64,000 nucleotides of DNA. Origin: Closterium sp. Naga37s-1. Its lineage: Eukaryota; Streptophyta; Zygnematophyceae; Desmidiales; Closteriaceae. The stretch is taken from NCBI GenBank assembly GCA_947471745.1, contig CANJKZ010000777.1, forward strand, positions 2,232,501-2,296,500, written 5' to 3'. Both the position numbers and the translations under genes were made by a program. Within the stretch, counting starts at the first letter, position 1. Each line of letters opens with the position of its first letter. The notes under the pieces are model-generated. The model ran no database searches, was not told the origin of the DNA, and saw only the letters and a list, made by a program, of their open reading frames with translations. Shown here piece by piece: positions 20,819 to 31,800 of this stretch.

Positions 20819-21031
20819 TGGGCTTATCCCAGGAATAGGGGGGGTGGGCTTATCCCAGGATTGCCTCGAAAATGGGTGCGGTTATAATCGGTCCCTGCGT
20901 ATAAGCGCACCAGTACGATTATAACCGCATGGGTGTATCAGAGGCCTGGAGGTATATCCGGGGCATGACGGTAAATAAGCGCATGCGCTTATAATTTGTG
21001 AACGACTTCGAGGCGTTCCAACCACTTGAGC
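20819..21031. mobile_element. hairpin-rich DNA element, left part
   Basis: Contains the perfect inverted repeat TGCGGTTATAATCG (20877-20890) and CGATTATAACCGCA (20916-20929), the 18 bp palindrome ATAAGCGCATGCGCTTAT (20975-20992), and ATATCCGGGGCATGACGGTA (20954-20972), which is repeated at 43660-43676 with minor changes. It is cut by the insertion of E2 at tgagc. The left boundary is not defined. Confidence 0.55.
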
Positions 21032-21159
21032 TGTCAAACTTCTATGCTATAGTCTGTGTAGGCTGTAGTGGGGTAGACAATATGGGGTACAACACTTTTA
21101 GGTTTTCCTACTTGTACCCACCTGTTTCCCAGTGCATTCACTTCCTCGTTATTCTCACA
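21032..21159 (+). repeat. 5' LTR of E2 (128 bp)
   Basis: TGTCAAACTTCTATGC to TTATTCTCACA. TGGTAAAGAGC follows as primer site (21160-21170), a diverged form of the initiator-tRNA site, and GGGCCC lies at 21201-21206. Confidence 0.93.
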
Positions 21160-21289
21160 TGGTAAAGAGCAGGTTCCCTAGTAGGACCGTTCCTTCCTAA
21201 GGGCCCACCATTAAATTTTTTTTTTTCCTAACCTGCCCGAAGCGCGCCTCGCGCTCTGACCTGCCCTACCCTTTCGCGGCCCCTTAGTG

Positions 21290-22194
21290 GCCTGCCCTGC
21301 TCCTGAGGCCCCCTTTGCGGCCCCTTTGAGGCCCCTTAGCGGCCTCCCTTCGCGGCCCCTTCGCAGCCCCTTCTCGGCCCCTTAGCGGCCCCTTCGTGGC
21401 CCCTTCGCAGCCCCTTCACGGCCCCTTCGCGGCCCCTTAGCGGCCCCTTCGCGGCCCCTTCACGGCCCCTTAGCGGCACCTTCGCGGCCCCTTCGCGGCC
21501 CCGCCCCGCTGCCCGTAGCGGCCCCGCCCCGTCGCCAGTCGCGGCCCCGCCCCGTCGCCAGTCGCGGCCCCGCCCCGTCGCCAGTCGCGGCCCCGCCCCG
21601 TTGCCCCTGCCTCGTCGCGACGCCTCAACGGGACCCGCGCGTCGCCTCCGCCTCGTCGCGACGCCCCTGCGGGACCCGCGAGGCGCGGCTCCTGCGCGTC
21701 GCGACGCCCCTGCGGGACCCGCGTGGCGTCACCCCTGCCCGCCGCGGCGCCCTGCCCTAACCCGCGCCCTGGAGCAGCCGCCACTGCAGCAGCCGCCCCT
21801 GGAGCAGCCGCCCCTGCAGCAGCCGCCCCTGCAGCAGCCGCCCCTGCAGCAGCCGCCCCTGCAGCAGCCGCCCCTGCAGCAGCCGCCCCTGCAGCAGCCG
21901 CCCCTGGAGCAGCCGCCCCTGAAGCAGCCGCCCCTGGAGCAGCCGCCACTGCAGCAGCCGCCCCTGGAGCAGCCACCCCTGCAGCAGCCGCCCCTGAAGC
22001 AGCCGCCCCTGAAGCAGCCGCCCCTGCAGCAGCCGCCCCTGGAGCAGCCGCCACTGCAGCACCGCCCCTGGAGCAGCCACCCCTGCAGCAGCCGCCCCTG
22101 GAGCAGCCGCCCCTGCAGCAGCCGCCCCTGGAGCAGCCGCCCCTGGAGCAGCCGCTCCTGGAGCAGCCGCCCCTGAAGCAGCCGCCCCTGGAGC
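21290..22194. repeat. leader minisatellites of E2, left part
   Basis: 21290-21500 is repeats of GGCCCCTTCGC / GGCCCCTTAGC. 21600-21750 has CCTCGTCGCGACGCCCCTGC units. 21770-22194 is 15 bp units CAGCAGCCGCCCCTG and GGAGCAGCCGCCCCTG. The last array continues at 28457-28690 beyond E1, which is inserted in one unit. Confidence 0.88.
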
Positions 22195-22325
22195 TGTCAA
22201 CATATATTTTATATGTGTTGTTTAGGTTAGTCTAGGTGTTACGTTTCTACTTACTTGCATGATTAGGGTTTGCTATATCTAGGGTTGTACTTCACATTTT
22301 CTATCAATTCATTCTTATCGTGACA
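22195..22325 (+). repeat. 5' LTR of E1 (131 bp)
   Basis: TGTCAACATATATTTTATAT to TTATCGTGACA, then primer site TGGTATAGAGC (22326-22336) and GGGCCC at 22408-22413. Confidence 0.93.
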
Positions 22326-23609
22326 TGGTATAGAGCTAGGTTTCCCTTAGGCGATTTTTCCCCTAGGCGATTTTTTCCCTTAGGCGAAATTTCTCTCGAT
22401 AGTCTATGGGCCCACCACCCGCGCGCCTCGTAGCGACCCATAGCCCGAAGCGCCCTGCCCCGTAGAGCCCGAGTAGGTCGCGCCCCCCCGTCGACATCGC
22501 GCGTCACCCGTTTCTGCCCTGCGCCCCACCCGTTTTTGCCGTGCGTCACTCGTTTTCTGCCCCGCGCCCCACTCGTTTTACCCCGCGCGTTTCCCCCCAG
22601 CCCTCTAGCGCGCAGCAGACGAACGCGCGTAGCTGCGCGCGCAGCCTTAGTCGCACCCGCAGCTTCGCGCTAGTACGTCGCGGCCGCGCGCACGTGCAGC
22701 CCACCGTCTTAACCGCCCCCCAGACCTGAAAACCCGCCATTACAGACCTGAAAACCGTCGCCGAACTTGGAAACCCGCCGCCCCAGACCTGAAAACCGCC
22801 GCCCCAGACCTGACAACCGCCGCCCCACCTGGAAACCTGCTGCCCCACCCGTTCCAGGCACCTCACCCGGGATCAGCCGCCCCACCCAGTCCTCTCCACC
22901 GCATTGAACCGCACAGAACTGCACATAACTGCACAGAACCGCACAGAACCGCCGCCTTAACAGCTTCCCCACCTGAAAACCACCGCCCCAGACCTGACAA
23001 CCGCCGCCCCACCTGGAAACCTGCTGCCCCACCCGTTCCAGGCACCTCACCCGGAATCAGCTGCCCCACCCAGTCCTCTCCACCGCATTGAACCTCACAG
23101 AACCGCACAGTACTGCACATAACCGCACAGAACTGCACAGAACCGCCGCCTCACCCGTAGCCCGCTGCCTTAACAGCTTCCCCACCTGAAACCTGCCTCC
23201 CCACGACCTACCACACCCGCCGTCAGTAGCCCCAGCCGATTACACTGCCGCCAGCTACACCAGCAGCAGCATAGGCTGCCCCCAGCGCACCAGCAGCAAC
23301 GTAGGCTGCCCCCAGCAGAACCAGCAGAACCAGCAGAACCAGCAGAACCAGCAGAACCAGCAGAACCAGCAGAACCAGCAGCAGCATAGGCTGCCCCCAG
23401 CGCACCAGCAGCAGCTTAGGCTACCGCCAGCGCACCAGCAGCAGCTTAGGCAACTGCCTGCGCACTAGCAGCAGCATTGGCTGCCCCCTGGAGAACCAGT
23501 AGCAGCCTAGGCTGCCTCTCAGCAGAACCAGAAGCAGCACAGGCTGCCCCCAGCGCACCAGCAGCAGCTTAGGCTGCCCTCAGCAGAACCAGTAGCAGCA
23601 TAGGCTCAC
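22326..23609. repeat. leader of E1 with tandem repeats, no gag domain seen
   Basis: 22730-23150 is about two copies of a roughly 180 bp unit with CCGCCCCAGACCTGACAACC and CTCACCCGGGATCAG modules. 23310-23380 is a 9 bp AACCAGCAG run. Where gag capsid should lie I see no supportable frame. Confidence 0.75.
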
Positions 23610-25479
23610 ATGGCATGTACTAGGGTTCTACAGCAGCAGGGCCAGCCGCATCACTCCCGTCAGTTGGGGCCTGCGGGTCCAAAGTGTGGCGCCCCCAGCA
23701 GTGGCTCAGCTAGCAGTGGGCGAGACGTCGGCCCCTGCGGGTACCGGGCCCTGACAGGCCCTGGTGCTGGCACTACCTGCTGGAGTCCTGACCACACTGC
23801 GTCCAGCTGCTACCGTCGACTCGACGACCTCCACCGTGAGCGTTTTGGTCCTCACGCTATTACACCGCACTGGCCTTCGCGCCTTCGCCAGCGCACTACT
23901 GCACCAGTTGAGTCTCACCTGCCTGGTCTAGGACCCTTTCCGGCTGCACGAGTAGAGACCTGTGTTTCCAGTCTTGGTGCGTGTGTTGTTTCCAGTCCCG
24001 GCGCCTCTGAGGGTCTTTGTGTAGAAGCTGCAGCTACCACTAGTCTAGCACTAGCCTTTGTAGCTGGTTCGGGTGCGACCCCACAGACTGCACAGCTTTC
24101 CTTCACCCTAGATTCTGGAGCGTCCAGCTGTTTCTTTCGCGACTGTACCGACCTCACACCACTGCGCACTCCAGTCACTGTCGCCTTGGCTGACCCCTCT
24201 GTGGGACGTGTAGTTGCTAGCAGCACCACCACTCTTCCGTGTCCGGCGGCTCCCTCAGGTTTTCTTACAGGTTACTACACCCCCTCGTTCTCTAGGAACT
24301 TGGTGGGTGTCAGTCACCTTCACGACCCAGGCGTAGTCACTACTTTCCCACTGGACGAGCCTGTTGCCTCCTGCACTGTCGGTGCCACTGGGGCACCCCT
24401 GGCCACATTCCACAGAGAGCCGGGATCTGGTCTGTACTCACTACACACTGGGTCCCACCACACTGAGTCGGGTCAGGTCAGGTCAGGTCAGGTAGCTGCT
24501 GTGTCGTGTGACTGTCGGTCCCTCACCCACCCGTCGGTCCTCTGGCACCATCGTCTAGGTCACCCGTCGTTCCCGCGTCTTAGTAGGATGGCACGTTACC
24601 GTCTGGTCCCAGGCAGTCCGCTACGCCGCGCACCAGCTGAACCTGTGGCCCAGTGACGCACGGCCAAGGGTGACGCCGGTCTCCCTTTGGACAGGTTCTC
24701 CGGGCGTAGCAGCTGACTTCCGCGTCTGGGGTTGTCTGGCTCACGTTCGCGCCCCTGGCGCGAACAAGTTGTCTCCGCGCACTCGTGCCTGCGTCTTTCT
24801 TGGCTTCCCTTTGGACGCCTCCGGCTGGGTGTTCTACGACCCGGTCACCTACCAGTTCTTCGCTTCGCAGGACGTCACGTTCGACGAGTCTGTCTGTTAC
24901 TACAGGAGTCGCCCCCACCGAGGTACTCAGGCCTTTTCCCCCCCGCTGTTCCTCACCCTTGAGCCCCCACCAGTCGCCCCGGTAGCCCCCCCCCCTTCGC
25001 GTCCTGCCCCGTCAGGTGTGTCGCACGTCACTCCGCAGTCTTCCCCCCCGCAGCGTCCAGTCCCTGTCGTGTCTGGGGGTGCGGGAGGTACAGTTGCGGA
25101 GGGTGAGGGTACTGGGGCTGCAGGAGCTGGTGGTGTCGGCTCTGGGGGTGCAGGGGTTGTGGGCGTGGAGGTCACTCCTGTGGAGGACACGGCAGCCTCG
25201 ACTCGGCGGCCTCGCCCTGCCTCACCCCCTGGCTTCCCGTCCGTCCCGCAGTTTCCTCCTCCTTCTTCTCTGCGGTCGGTTGTTGCGGAGCCTGGGGGTG
25301 TTCCTGCGGGAGGTACTGGAGGCCCCGGGGGTGTCGGTGGCGGAGGTGCTGGTTCTGGGGGTGCTGGAGCTGGAGGCACTGGCACTGTGGCGCCTACACC
25401 GCGCACTGTACGTTTCCTGACCCGTGAGCAGCGTCTCCTCCGGTTGGAGAGGGAGGAGCGTGAGCGATTTGAGAGGGCA

Positions 25480-25519
<40 letters not shown>

Positions 25520-28109
25520 GAGTAGAGGAGGAGTCACAGCAGCAGCACGAGAGGGTAGCGCAGGAGTCCCGGTCGCAGCAGCGGGTGCAGCTGCAGCCGC
25601 AGCAGGAGAGGGTAGAGGAGGAGTCACGGCCGCACCAGGAGAGGGTAGAGCAGGAGTCCCGCCCGCAGCAGCAGGTGCAGTTACAGACACAGCAGGAGAG
25701 AGTAGAGGAGCAGTCACGGCCGCACCAGGAGAGGGTAGAGCAGGAGTCCCACCCGCAGCAGCAGGTGCAGTTCCAGACGCAGCAGGAGAGAGTAGAGGAG
25801 GAGTCACGGCAGCAGCAGGAGAGGGTAGCGCAGGAGTCCCGGTCGCAGCAGCGGGTACAGCTTCAGCCGCAGCAGGAGAGGGCAGAGGCGGAGCCACAGG
25901 AGCAGCAGCAGGGGCCGGTACCGTCGCAGCAGACGCCAGAGGAGGCGGAGCAGCAGCGACTGCGACTACGCGACCTCCCCGACCCAGCACCTGCACGCTT
26001 TGTTCGTGGTCCCCTGTCGTCCCCTCCTGTTCCACCAGTTGAGTCCCTTTCCTCCTCCCAGTGGACTTGTCGTCCTCCCCTCAGTCGTGCTGTGTCTCCA
26101 CAGCCCCGTCGGTCCCGTTACCGTGCAGACGGTCCGTTTCACCTTGTTCTCCGCTCTCGTTTTCCACCTCCTCCTGTCCTTCCACAGCCCCCTGAGTCGT
26201 CCCTCACTGTGCTTCACGACCCGTTGTCCGACTACCTCCGTGCCTCCCGTCCTGTCGTCTCCCGTGTTTTGTCCGCGTTGGTCACTCACCCGACTGCACC
26301 TCTGTCGTCTGTCTCAGCACTTGTTACCACTGTCTCTGGCTTTGCCTCTTCCCACCGCCTTGACTACGCCGCTCACTTGGTGAGTGGCCCTGCACGTTCT
26401 CCGTCCTCTGGGGTGCTCCTGTCTTTCCCCTGGAGGTCGTAGAGGACAGGCAGTTCGAGCTTGGTTTTCTTGCGGCCGCTGTTCCTCATCTCTGCGCCAT
26501 GCTGCTTGCCCCTGAGGGGGATCCAGACGCCCTTGACATCCCGATCCCTCGCACTCACGCCGAGGCGGTCTCGGGACCCTGGGCTTCGTACTGGATAGCA
26601 GCTGAGGAGGCAGAGATGGCATCTTATAGGTCCACAGGCACTTACGTCGACGCAGTCCCACCACTTGGGACGAATGTCGTCAGTGGTCGATGGCTCTACA
26701 AGGTGAAGCGGCCGCCTGGATCACCACCTGTGTTCAAGGCACGCTATGTTGCGAGAGGCTTCAGTCAGCGAGAGGGGGTGGACTTCTTCCAGACCTTCGC
26801 TCCCACCCCGAAGATGAGTACTCTTCGGGTGTTGCTGCATATTGCAGCCCAGCGCAACTACGAGTTGCACTCCTTGGAGTTTTCCACCGCGTTCCTTCAG
26901 GGGAGCCTGCACGAGCAGATCTGGCTGCGTCGCCCGCCTGGCTTCACTGGCTCTTTCCCACCTGGGACCCAGTGGCAGCTGCGTCGACCAGTCTACGGCC
27001 TGCGTCAGGCCCCACGTGAGTGGCACGACACACTTCGCTCGACCCTTGCAGCTCTTGACTTCTTTCCGTCGTCTGCTGACCCGTCACTGTTCGTTCGCCG
27101 TGGCTCGACCCCGTTCTTTGTCCTGGTCTACGTCGACGACCTAGTGTTCGCCACTCCCGACCGACGCGCGCTGGCCTCCGTGAAGGAGGAACTGCAGAGG
27201 AGACACACTTGCACTGACCTTGGTGAGCTGCAGCACTACCTTGGCCTGCAGATCACCAGGGACAGGGCAGCTCGCACCATTACGCTGACTCAGTCGCATA
27301 TGGTCGAGCACATCCTCACGCGGTTTCGCTTCCCGTTCTCCAAGGTACAGCTCACCCCTCTTGGTGTGGATCATGGGCTCACGGCTCCACCTTCGGACGA
27401 GTCATTTGAGTCCAGTGGTCCATATCCTGAGCTGGTGGGTTGTCTCATGTACCTGATGACCTGTACTCGCCCAGACCTAGCTTACCCTCTTAGCGTCCTT
27501 GCGCGCTTTGTTGCGCCTGGGAGACACCGACCTTCCCACTGGTACGCTGCTAAGAGGGTGGCGAAGTATGTGGCGAGTACATCAGGCATGGGACTTGTCC
27601 TTGGAGGGAAGCAGCCAGTTACACTCACAGGTTACTCGGACTCGTCGTGGGCCGACGACGCGGAGACGCGTCGGTCTACACAGGGGTACTCCTTTAGCCT
27701 CGGGGCAGGTGCTGTTTCATGGCGGTCGACTCGGGCGTCGTCTGTCGCCGGTTCCAGCTGTGAGGCAGAGGTGTACGCTGCGGCCATGGCCGCTCAGGAG
27801 CTTCGCTGGCTGTCTTTCCTTCTCACCGACCTTGGTGAGCGGCCTCGCTCTCCCCCAGTCTTGTTCGCCGACAACAGGTCTGCTGTCCTGTTGTGTGAGG
27901 AGCCCCGACTGGTTGGGAAGGCGAAGCACATCCAGCTTCGTTACTTCCTTCTGCGTGAGTTGCAGCAGCGTGGACAGGCACTCGTTCGACGTGTGGTCTC
28001 TGAGGCAAACACGGCAGATATCTTCACCAAGGCGTTGCCGCCTTGTGACCACCAGCGTTTCTGCACCCAGCTTGGCCTTGTGCCTGCCCGTCCTCACTTG
28101 CTTGCTTAG
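23610..28109 (+). pseudogene. copia gag zinc finger, protease, truncated integrase, RT and RNase H of E1
   Basis: 23610-24656: zinc finger C-X13-C-X4-H-X4-C (Cys43 to Cys67), protease FTLDSGASSCFF near 24110, GAG-pre-integrase LWHHRLGHPSFPRL near 24540. The catalytic integrase core is missing: RLVPGS joins AVRYAAHQLNL, a piece from after the core, with a frame change. From 24620 on: SLWTGSPG, KLSPRTRACVFLGFP, then a Gly/Pro linker and a Gln-rich repeat region (25480-25960). A frameshift near 26420 precedes RT and RNase H (26443-28109): YKVKRPPGSPPVFKARYVARG, YVDDLVFA near 27130, PDLAYPLSVLARF, SSWADD, ANTADIFTKALP. RT to RNase H is open and well conserved. Confidence 0.9.
25485..25925 (+). 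repeat. coding minisatellite (Gln/Glu/Arg) in E1 pol linker
   Basis: CAG-rich repeats give (Q)10 and then units of QQERVEEESRPHQERVEQES type, about 90 bp per higher-order unit, between integrase and RT. Heptad-like charge pattern suggests a coiled coil. Confidence 0.8.
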
Positions 28110-28325
28110 AGATGCCTTGTTCTGCATGTCTTGTACTCTTGCATCTCTTTATATTTGCTATATACCTGCATGTGGACTGGCCTTGTGGCCCCTTGCTTGC
28201 TCTCGGAGTGTGTGGTGACTTTGAGCTCCACCCTGAGATTTGTCTTGTTCTTGTAGACTGGTCTTGTGACCGTTGCTTGCTCTTGTTGTTTCTACAGGAC
28301 TTCCGTCACCTAGACTATGGGGGTG

Positions 28326-28456
28326 TGTCAACATATATTTTATATGTGTTGTTTAGGTTAGTCTAGGTGTTACGTTTCTACTTACTTGCATGATTAGGGT
28401 TTGCTATATCTAGGGTTGTACTTCACATTTTCTATCAATTCATTCTTATCGTGACA
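28326..28456 (+). repeat. 3' LTR of E1 (131 bp)
   Basis: No difference from 22195-22325 seen by eye. Preceded by CTATGGGGGTG. Confidence 0.93.
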
Positions 28457-28842
28457 GGAGCAGCCGCCACTGCAGCAGCCGCCCCTGGAGTAGCCACCAC
28501 TGCAGCAGCCGCCCCTGGAGCAGCCGCCCCTGCAACAGCCGCCCCGGGAGCAGCCGCCCCTACAGCAGCCGCCCCTGGAGCAGCCGCCACTGCAGCAGCC
28601 GCCCCTAGAGCAGCCGCCCCTGGAGCATAAGCCCTTGCAGCAGCCGCCCCTGCAGCAGCCGCCCCTGGAGCAGCCGCCCCTGCAGCTGCAGCGGAGCCCT
28701 CGCCCTACAGTGGTAGCGGCCTCGCCATTGCCGCCGTCGTACGCCTGCCCTTCTCGCCACTGGTGAGCACTGCCCTGCCCGTACTGCTGTTACTGCTGCT
28801 CTTGCTGCTACTGCTCTTTCTACTGCTACTACTGCTCCTGGC
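28457..28842. repeat. leader minisatellite of E2, right part
   Basis: Continuation of the 15 bp CAGCAGCCGCCCCTGGAG array after E1, ending near 28690, then a CTGCTGCTACTG-rich stretch. Confidence 0.85.
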
Positions 28843-28850
28843 GTGGCCAG

Positions 28851-31800
28851 ATGCAGCTCCAGCGCCGTCCGCGTGAGTCCCTCGCCCCCCAACAGCTTCG
28901 TGAGTGGTACGCTAGTTGGGGTTGTAGGGGTGGCCGCGCTGCGACTACTGCTGTTGCTACTGCTGCTGCTACTGCGACTACCACTGCTCCTGCTGCTCCT
29001 GGCGGTGGCCAGATGCAGCTCCAGCGACGTCCGCGTGAGTCCCTCACGCCCCAGCAGCTTCGTGAGTGGTACGCTACTTGGGGTTGTCGGGGTGGCCGTA
29101 GTGGGAGTCGTCCTTGAGTGAGTAGTTCGGCAGCTGCTTGTCGTGGCCAGGTGCAGCTGCAGCGTCGTCCGTGCGCGGTCCTTTTGCCCCAGCAGCTTCG
29201 TGAGTGGTACGCTCAGCGTGACGGGTCACGGGGTACTGCTCGCTGTCCGTACGTCATTCGCACTGGTGCTCGGACTGGTCAACCTTGCGGGACGTTTGGT
29301 CACGCAGAGTCCCGCTGCTTCGCCCGTCTGAGCGACGCCTGGCGTACAGAGTTTGGCGACGCGGCCGAGCTCCCCGACTAGGTGGAGCTGCTTAGGCTGA
29401 GGGTAGATATCTATACTCTTGACTATGATGCTATCCTCACTGCCATGTATGCATTGCCTACTAGTGATGAGGGTGACTGTTACCTGTGTGTTCCGCCTGA
29501 CCCGGGCATTGAGACTGCTGCTCTAGGTGCTAGTAAGGCTACTGCTCTAGGTGCTAGTGCGTCTGCTGCTCCAGGTGCTGGTGAGTCTGCTGCCCCAGGT
29601 GCTGGTGAGTCTGCTCTCTCAGGTACCACGTCGGCTCAGGCCTTACACACCTTCACCCTTGGACTCGGGTGCTTCCCGCTCCTTCTTTCGAGACCGCACC
29701 ACACTCACGCCGCTTAGTCGGCCAGTTGCAGTCTCCCTGGCGGACCCCTCTGGGGGTCCTGTCCTTGCCCACTTCTCCACTGTATTACCGTATCCGGCGG
29801 CCCCCTCTGGCACCCTGTCAGGTCTCTACCTCCCCTCGTTCTCTACGAACTTGGTGAGTGGTGCTGATCTACAGGATGGGGGGGTTCACCAGTTCACTCC
29901 TGCGAGTCAGCGGGTGACCCACTGTACGTGTGCTCGGACGGGCCGACACTTGGCCACGTTTACCCGTCAGTCGGGGTCGAGCCTGTACACACTGACTACT
30001 GAGTCTCCTCCAGTTGTTGAGTCTGGTCAGGTAGCTGCATCGGGTCAGGTGTTTGCTGTAGCGTCCGTGTCTGGTCCTGAGTCTGCTCCCTGCTCGTGTC
30101 GTCTCCTGTCCCACCGGACTCTCCTCTGGCCCCACCGCCTTGGTCACCCCTCCCTGCCTCGTCTCCGAGGCATGGCCTCCCGTTACCTTGTCTCTGGTCT
30201 CCCCCGGTCCCTCCCTCCCCTACCTCCGGGGCCTACCCCTACCTGCGTTCCCTGCGTCGAGGGGCGGCAGCGCGCCGCCCCTCACTCCTCCGAGTTTCCT
30301 CCGACAGAGGCTCCGCTGCAGACTCTTCACATGGACGTGTGGGGCCCCGCCCGCGTCCGTGGCCAGGGTCACGAGCGTTACTTCCTGTTGGTGGTAGACG
30401 ACTACTCGCGTTACACCACGGTGTTCCCCTTGCGCAGCAAGGGTGACGTCACTGAGGTGTTGATCGACTGGATCCGCGCAGCTCGTCTCCAGCTGAGAGA
30501 GAGTTTCGGCTCGGACTTTCCTGTTCTGCGTCTGCACTCTGACAGAGGCGGGGAGTTTTCCTCTGGCCTTCTGGGAGCCTTCTGTCGTGCACAGGGCATC
30601 CGCCAGACGTTCACGCTTCCGGCCTCTCCACAGCAAAATGGGATTGCTGAGCGCCGCATTGGCATGGTCATGGACGTCGCTCGTACGTCCATGATCCATG
30701 CGGCTGCTCCCCATTTTCTGTGGCCGTTTGCGGTTTGGTACGCAGCGCATTAGATCAACCTTCAGCCCCGGGTCTCCTTGCCAGAGACCTCCCCCACCTT
30801 GCGGTGGACGGGGAAGGTTGGCGATGCGTCTGTGTTTCGTGTCTGGGGATCTCGGGCGTTTGTCCGCGACTTATCTGCGGACAAGCTGTCCCCCCGTGCT
30901 GTTCCCTGCGTCTTCCTTGGCTTCCCCCGTGACGCGCCTGGTTGGCAGTTTTACCACCCCACCTCGCGCCGTGTTCTGTCCTCCCAGGACGTCACCTTTG
31001 ACGAGTCGGTTCCTTACTACCATCTCTTCCCCTACCGCACTGCGCCCCTCCCCCCGCCGCCGCTCTTCCTTGCGCCAGGTCCCCCCCCGGTAGACCCTCT
31101 CCCTCCTCAGGGTCCTGCCCCGTCAGGTGTGTCCCAGGTAGACGCAGTCGAGCCTGTCGAGGTAGCTGTTGACTCTGGTGCTACTAGGGGTGCTGAGCCT
31201 GGGGGTGCTGAGTCTGGGGGTGCTGAGCCTGGGGGTGCTGAGCCTGGGGGTGCGGAGCCTGGGGGTGCGGAGCCTGGGGGTGCTGAGCCTGGGGGTGCGG
31301 AGCCTGGGGGTGCTGGGTCTGCTCGTGTGGCCTCTGGCGGTGCTGGGTCTGGGGGTCCTTCGGGTGCTTCATCTCGGCGGGAGCTACCCTCTCCACAGGA
31401 GCTGCGCGAGTGGTTTGCCCGGCGCTGGAGCCGTGCTGCTGGAGCTGGAGGTGCTACTGTTACTGCTGACCCTGGGGTCGGCGCTGGAGGAACTGGAGCC
31501 ACTGGTCCTGGAGGTGCTCGTATAGGCGGTACTAGAGCTGCTGGGACTGGGGGTGCTGCTGGGGCTTCTAGAGTTGGTCCTGCTGGAGGTGCTGCTGGTG
31601 CTTCTGGCGTTACTGGAGCTGGTGGGGGTGTTGGCGCTGGAGGTGCTGCTGGCGCTTGTAAATCTGAGGGTACTGGAGTTGGCACTGCTGGAGCTAGAGG
31701 TACTACTGGCGCTGGTGCTGCCGCTTGGGGTACTGGTGTTGTCCCTGCTGTTTCAGGAGGCGCTGAGCGGCCGCGGCCGTACTTCGTTCCGCTCCTTGAG

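Larger units (their letters stand above)
22195..28456 (+). mobile_element. copia element E1 (6262 bp), youngest insertion
   Basis: Perfect duplication ggagc (22190-22194 and 28457-28461) inside a GGAGCAGCC minisatellite unit, and two 131 bp LTRs that look identical. The protein frames carry a deletion of the integrase core near 24615 and a frameshift near 26420, so it probably moved with help from another element. Confidence 0.93.

Noticed and set aside
29382..29717. Separate 111-residue gene
   Set aside because: It is the gag/protease junction of E2 read past a one-base insertion.
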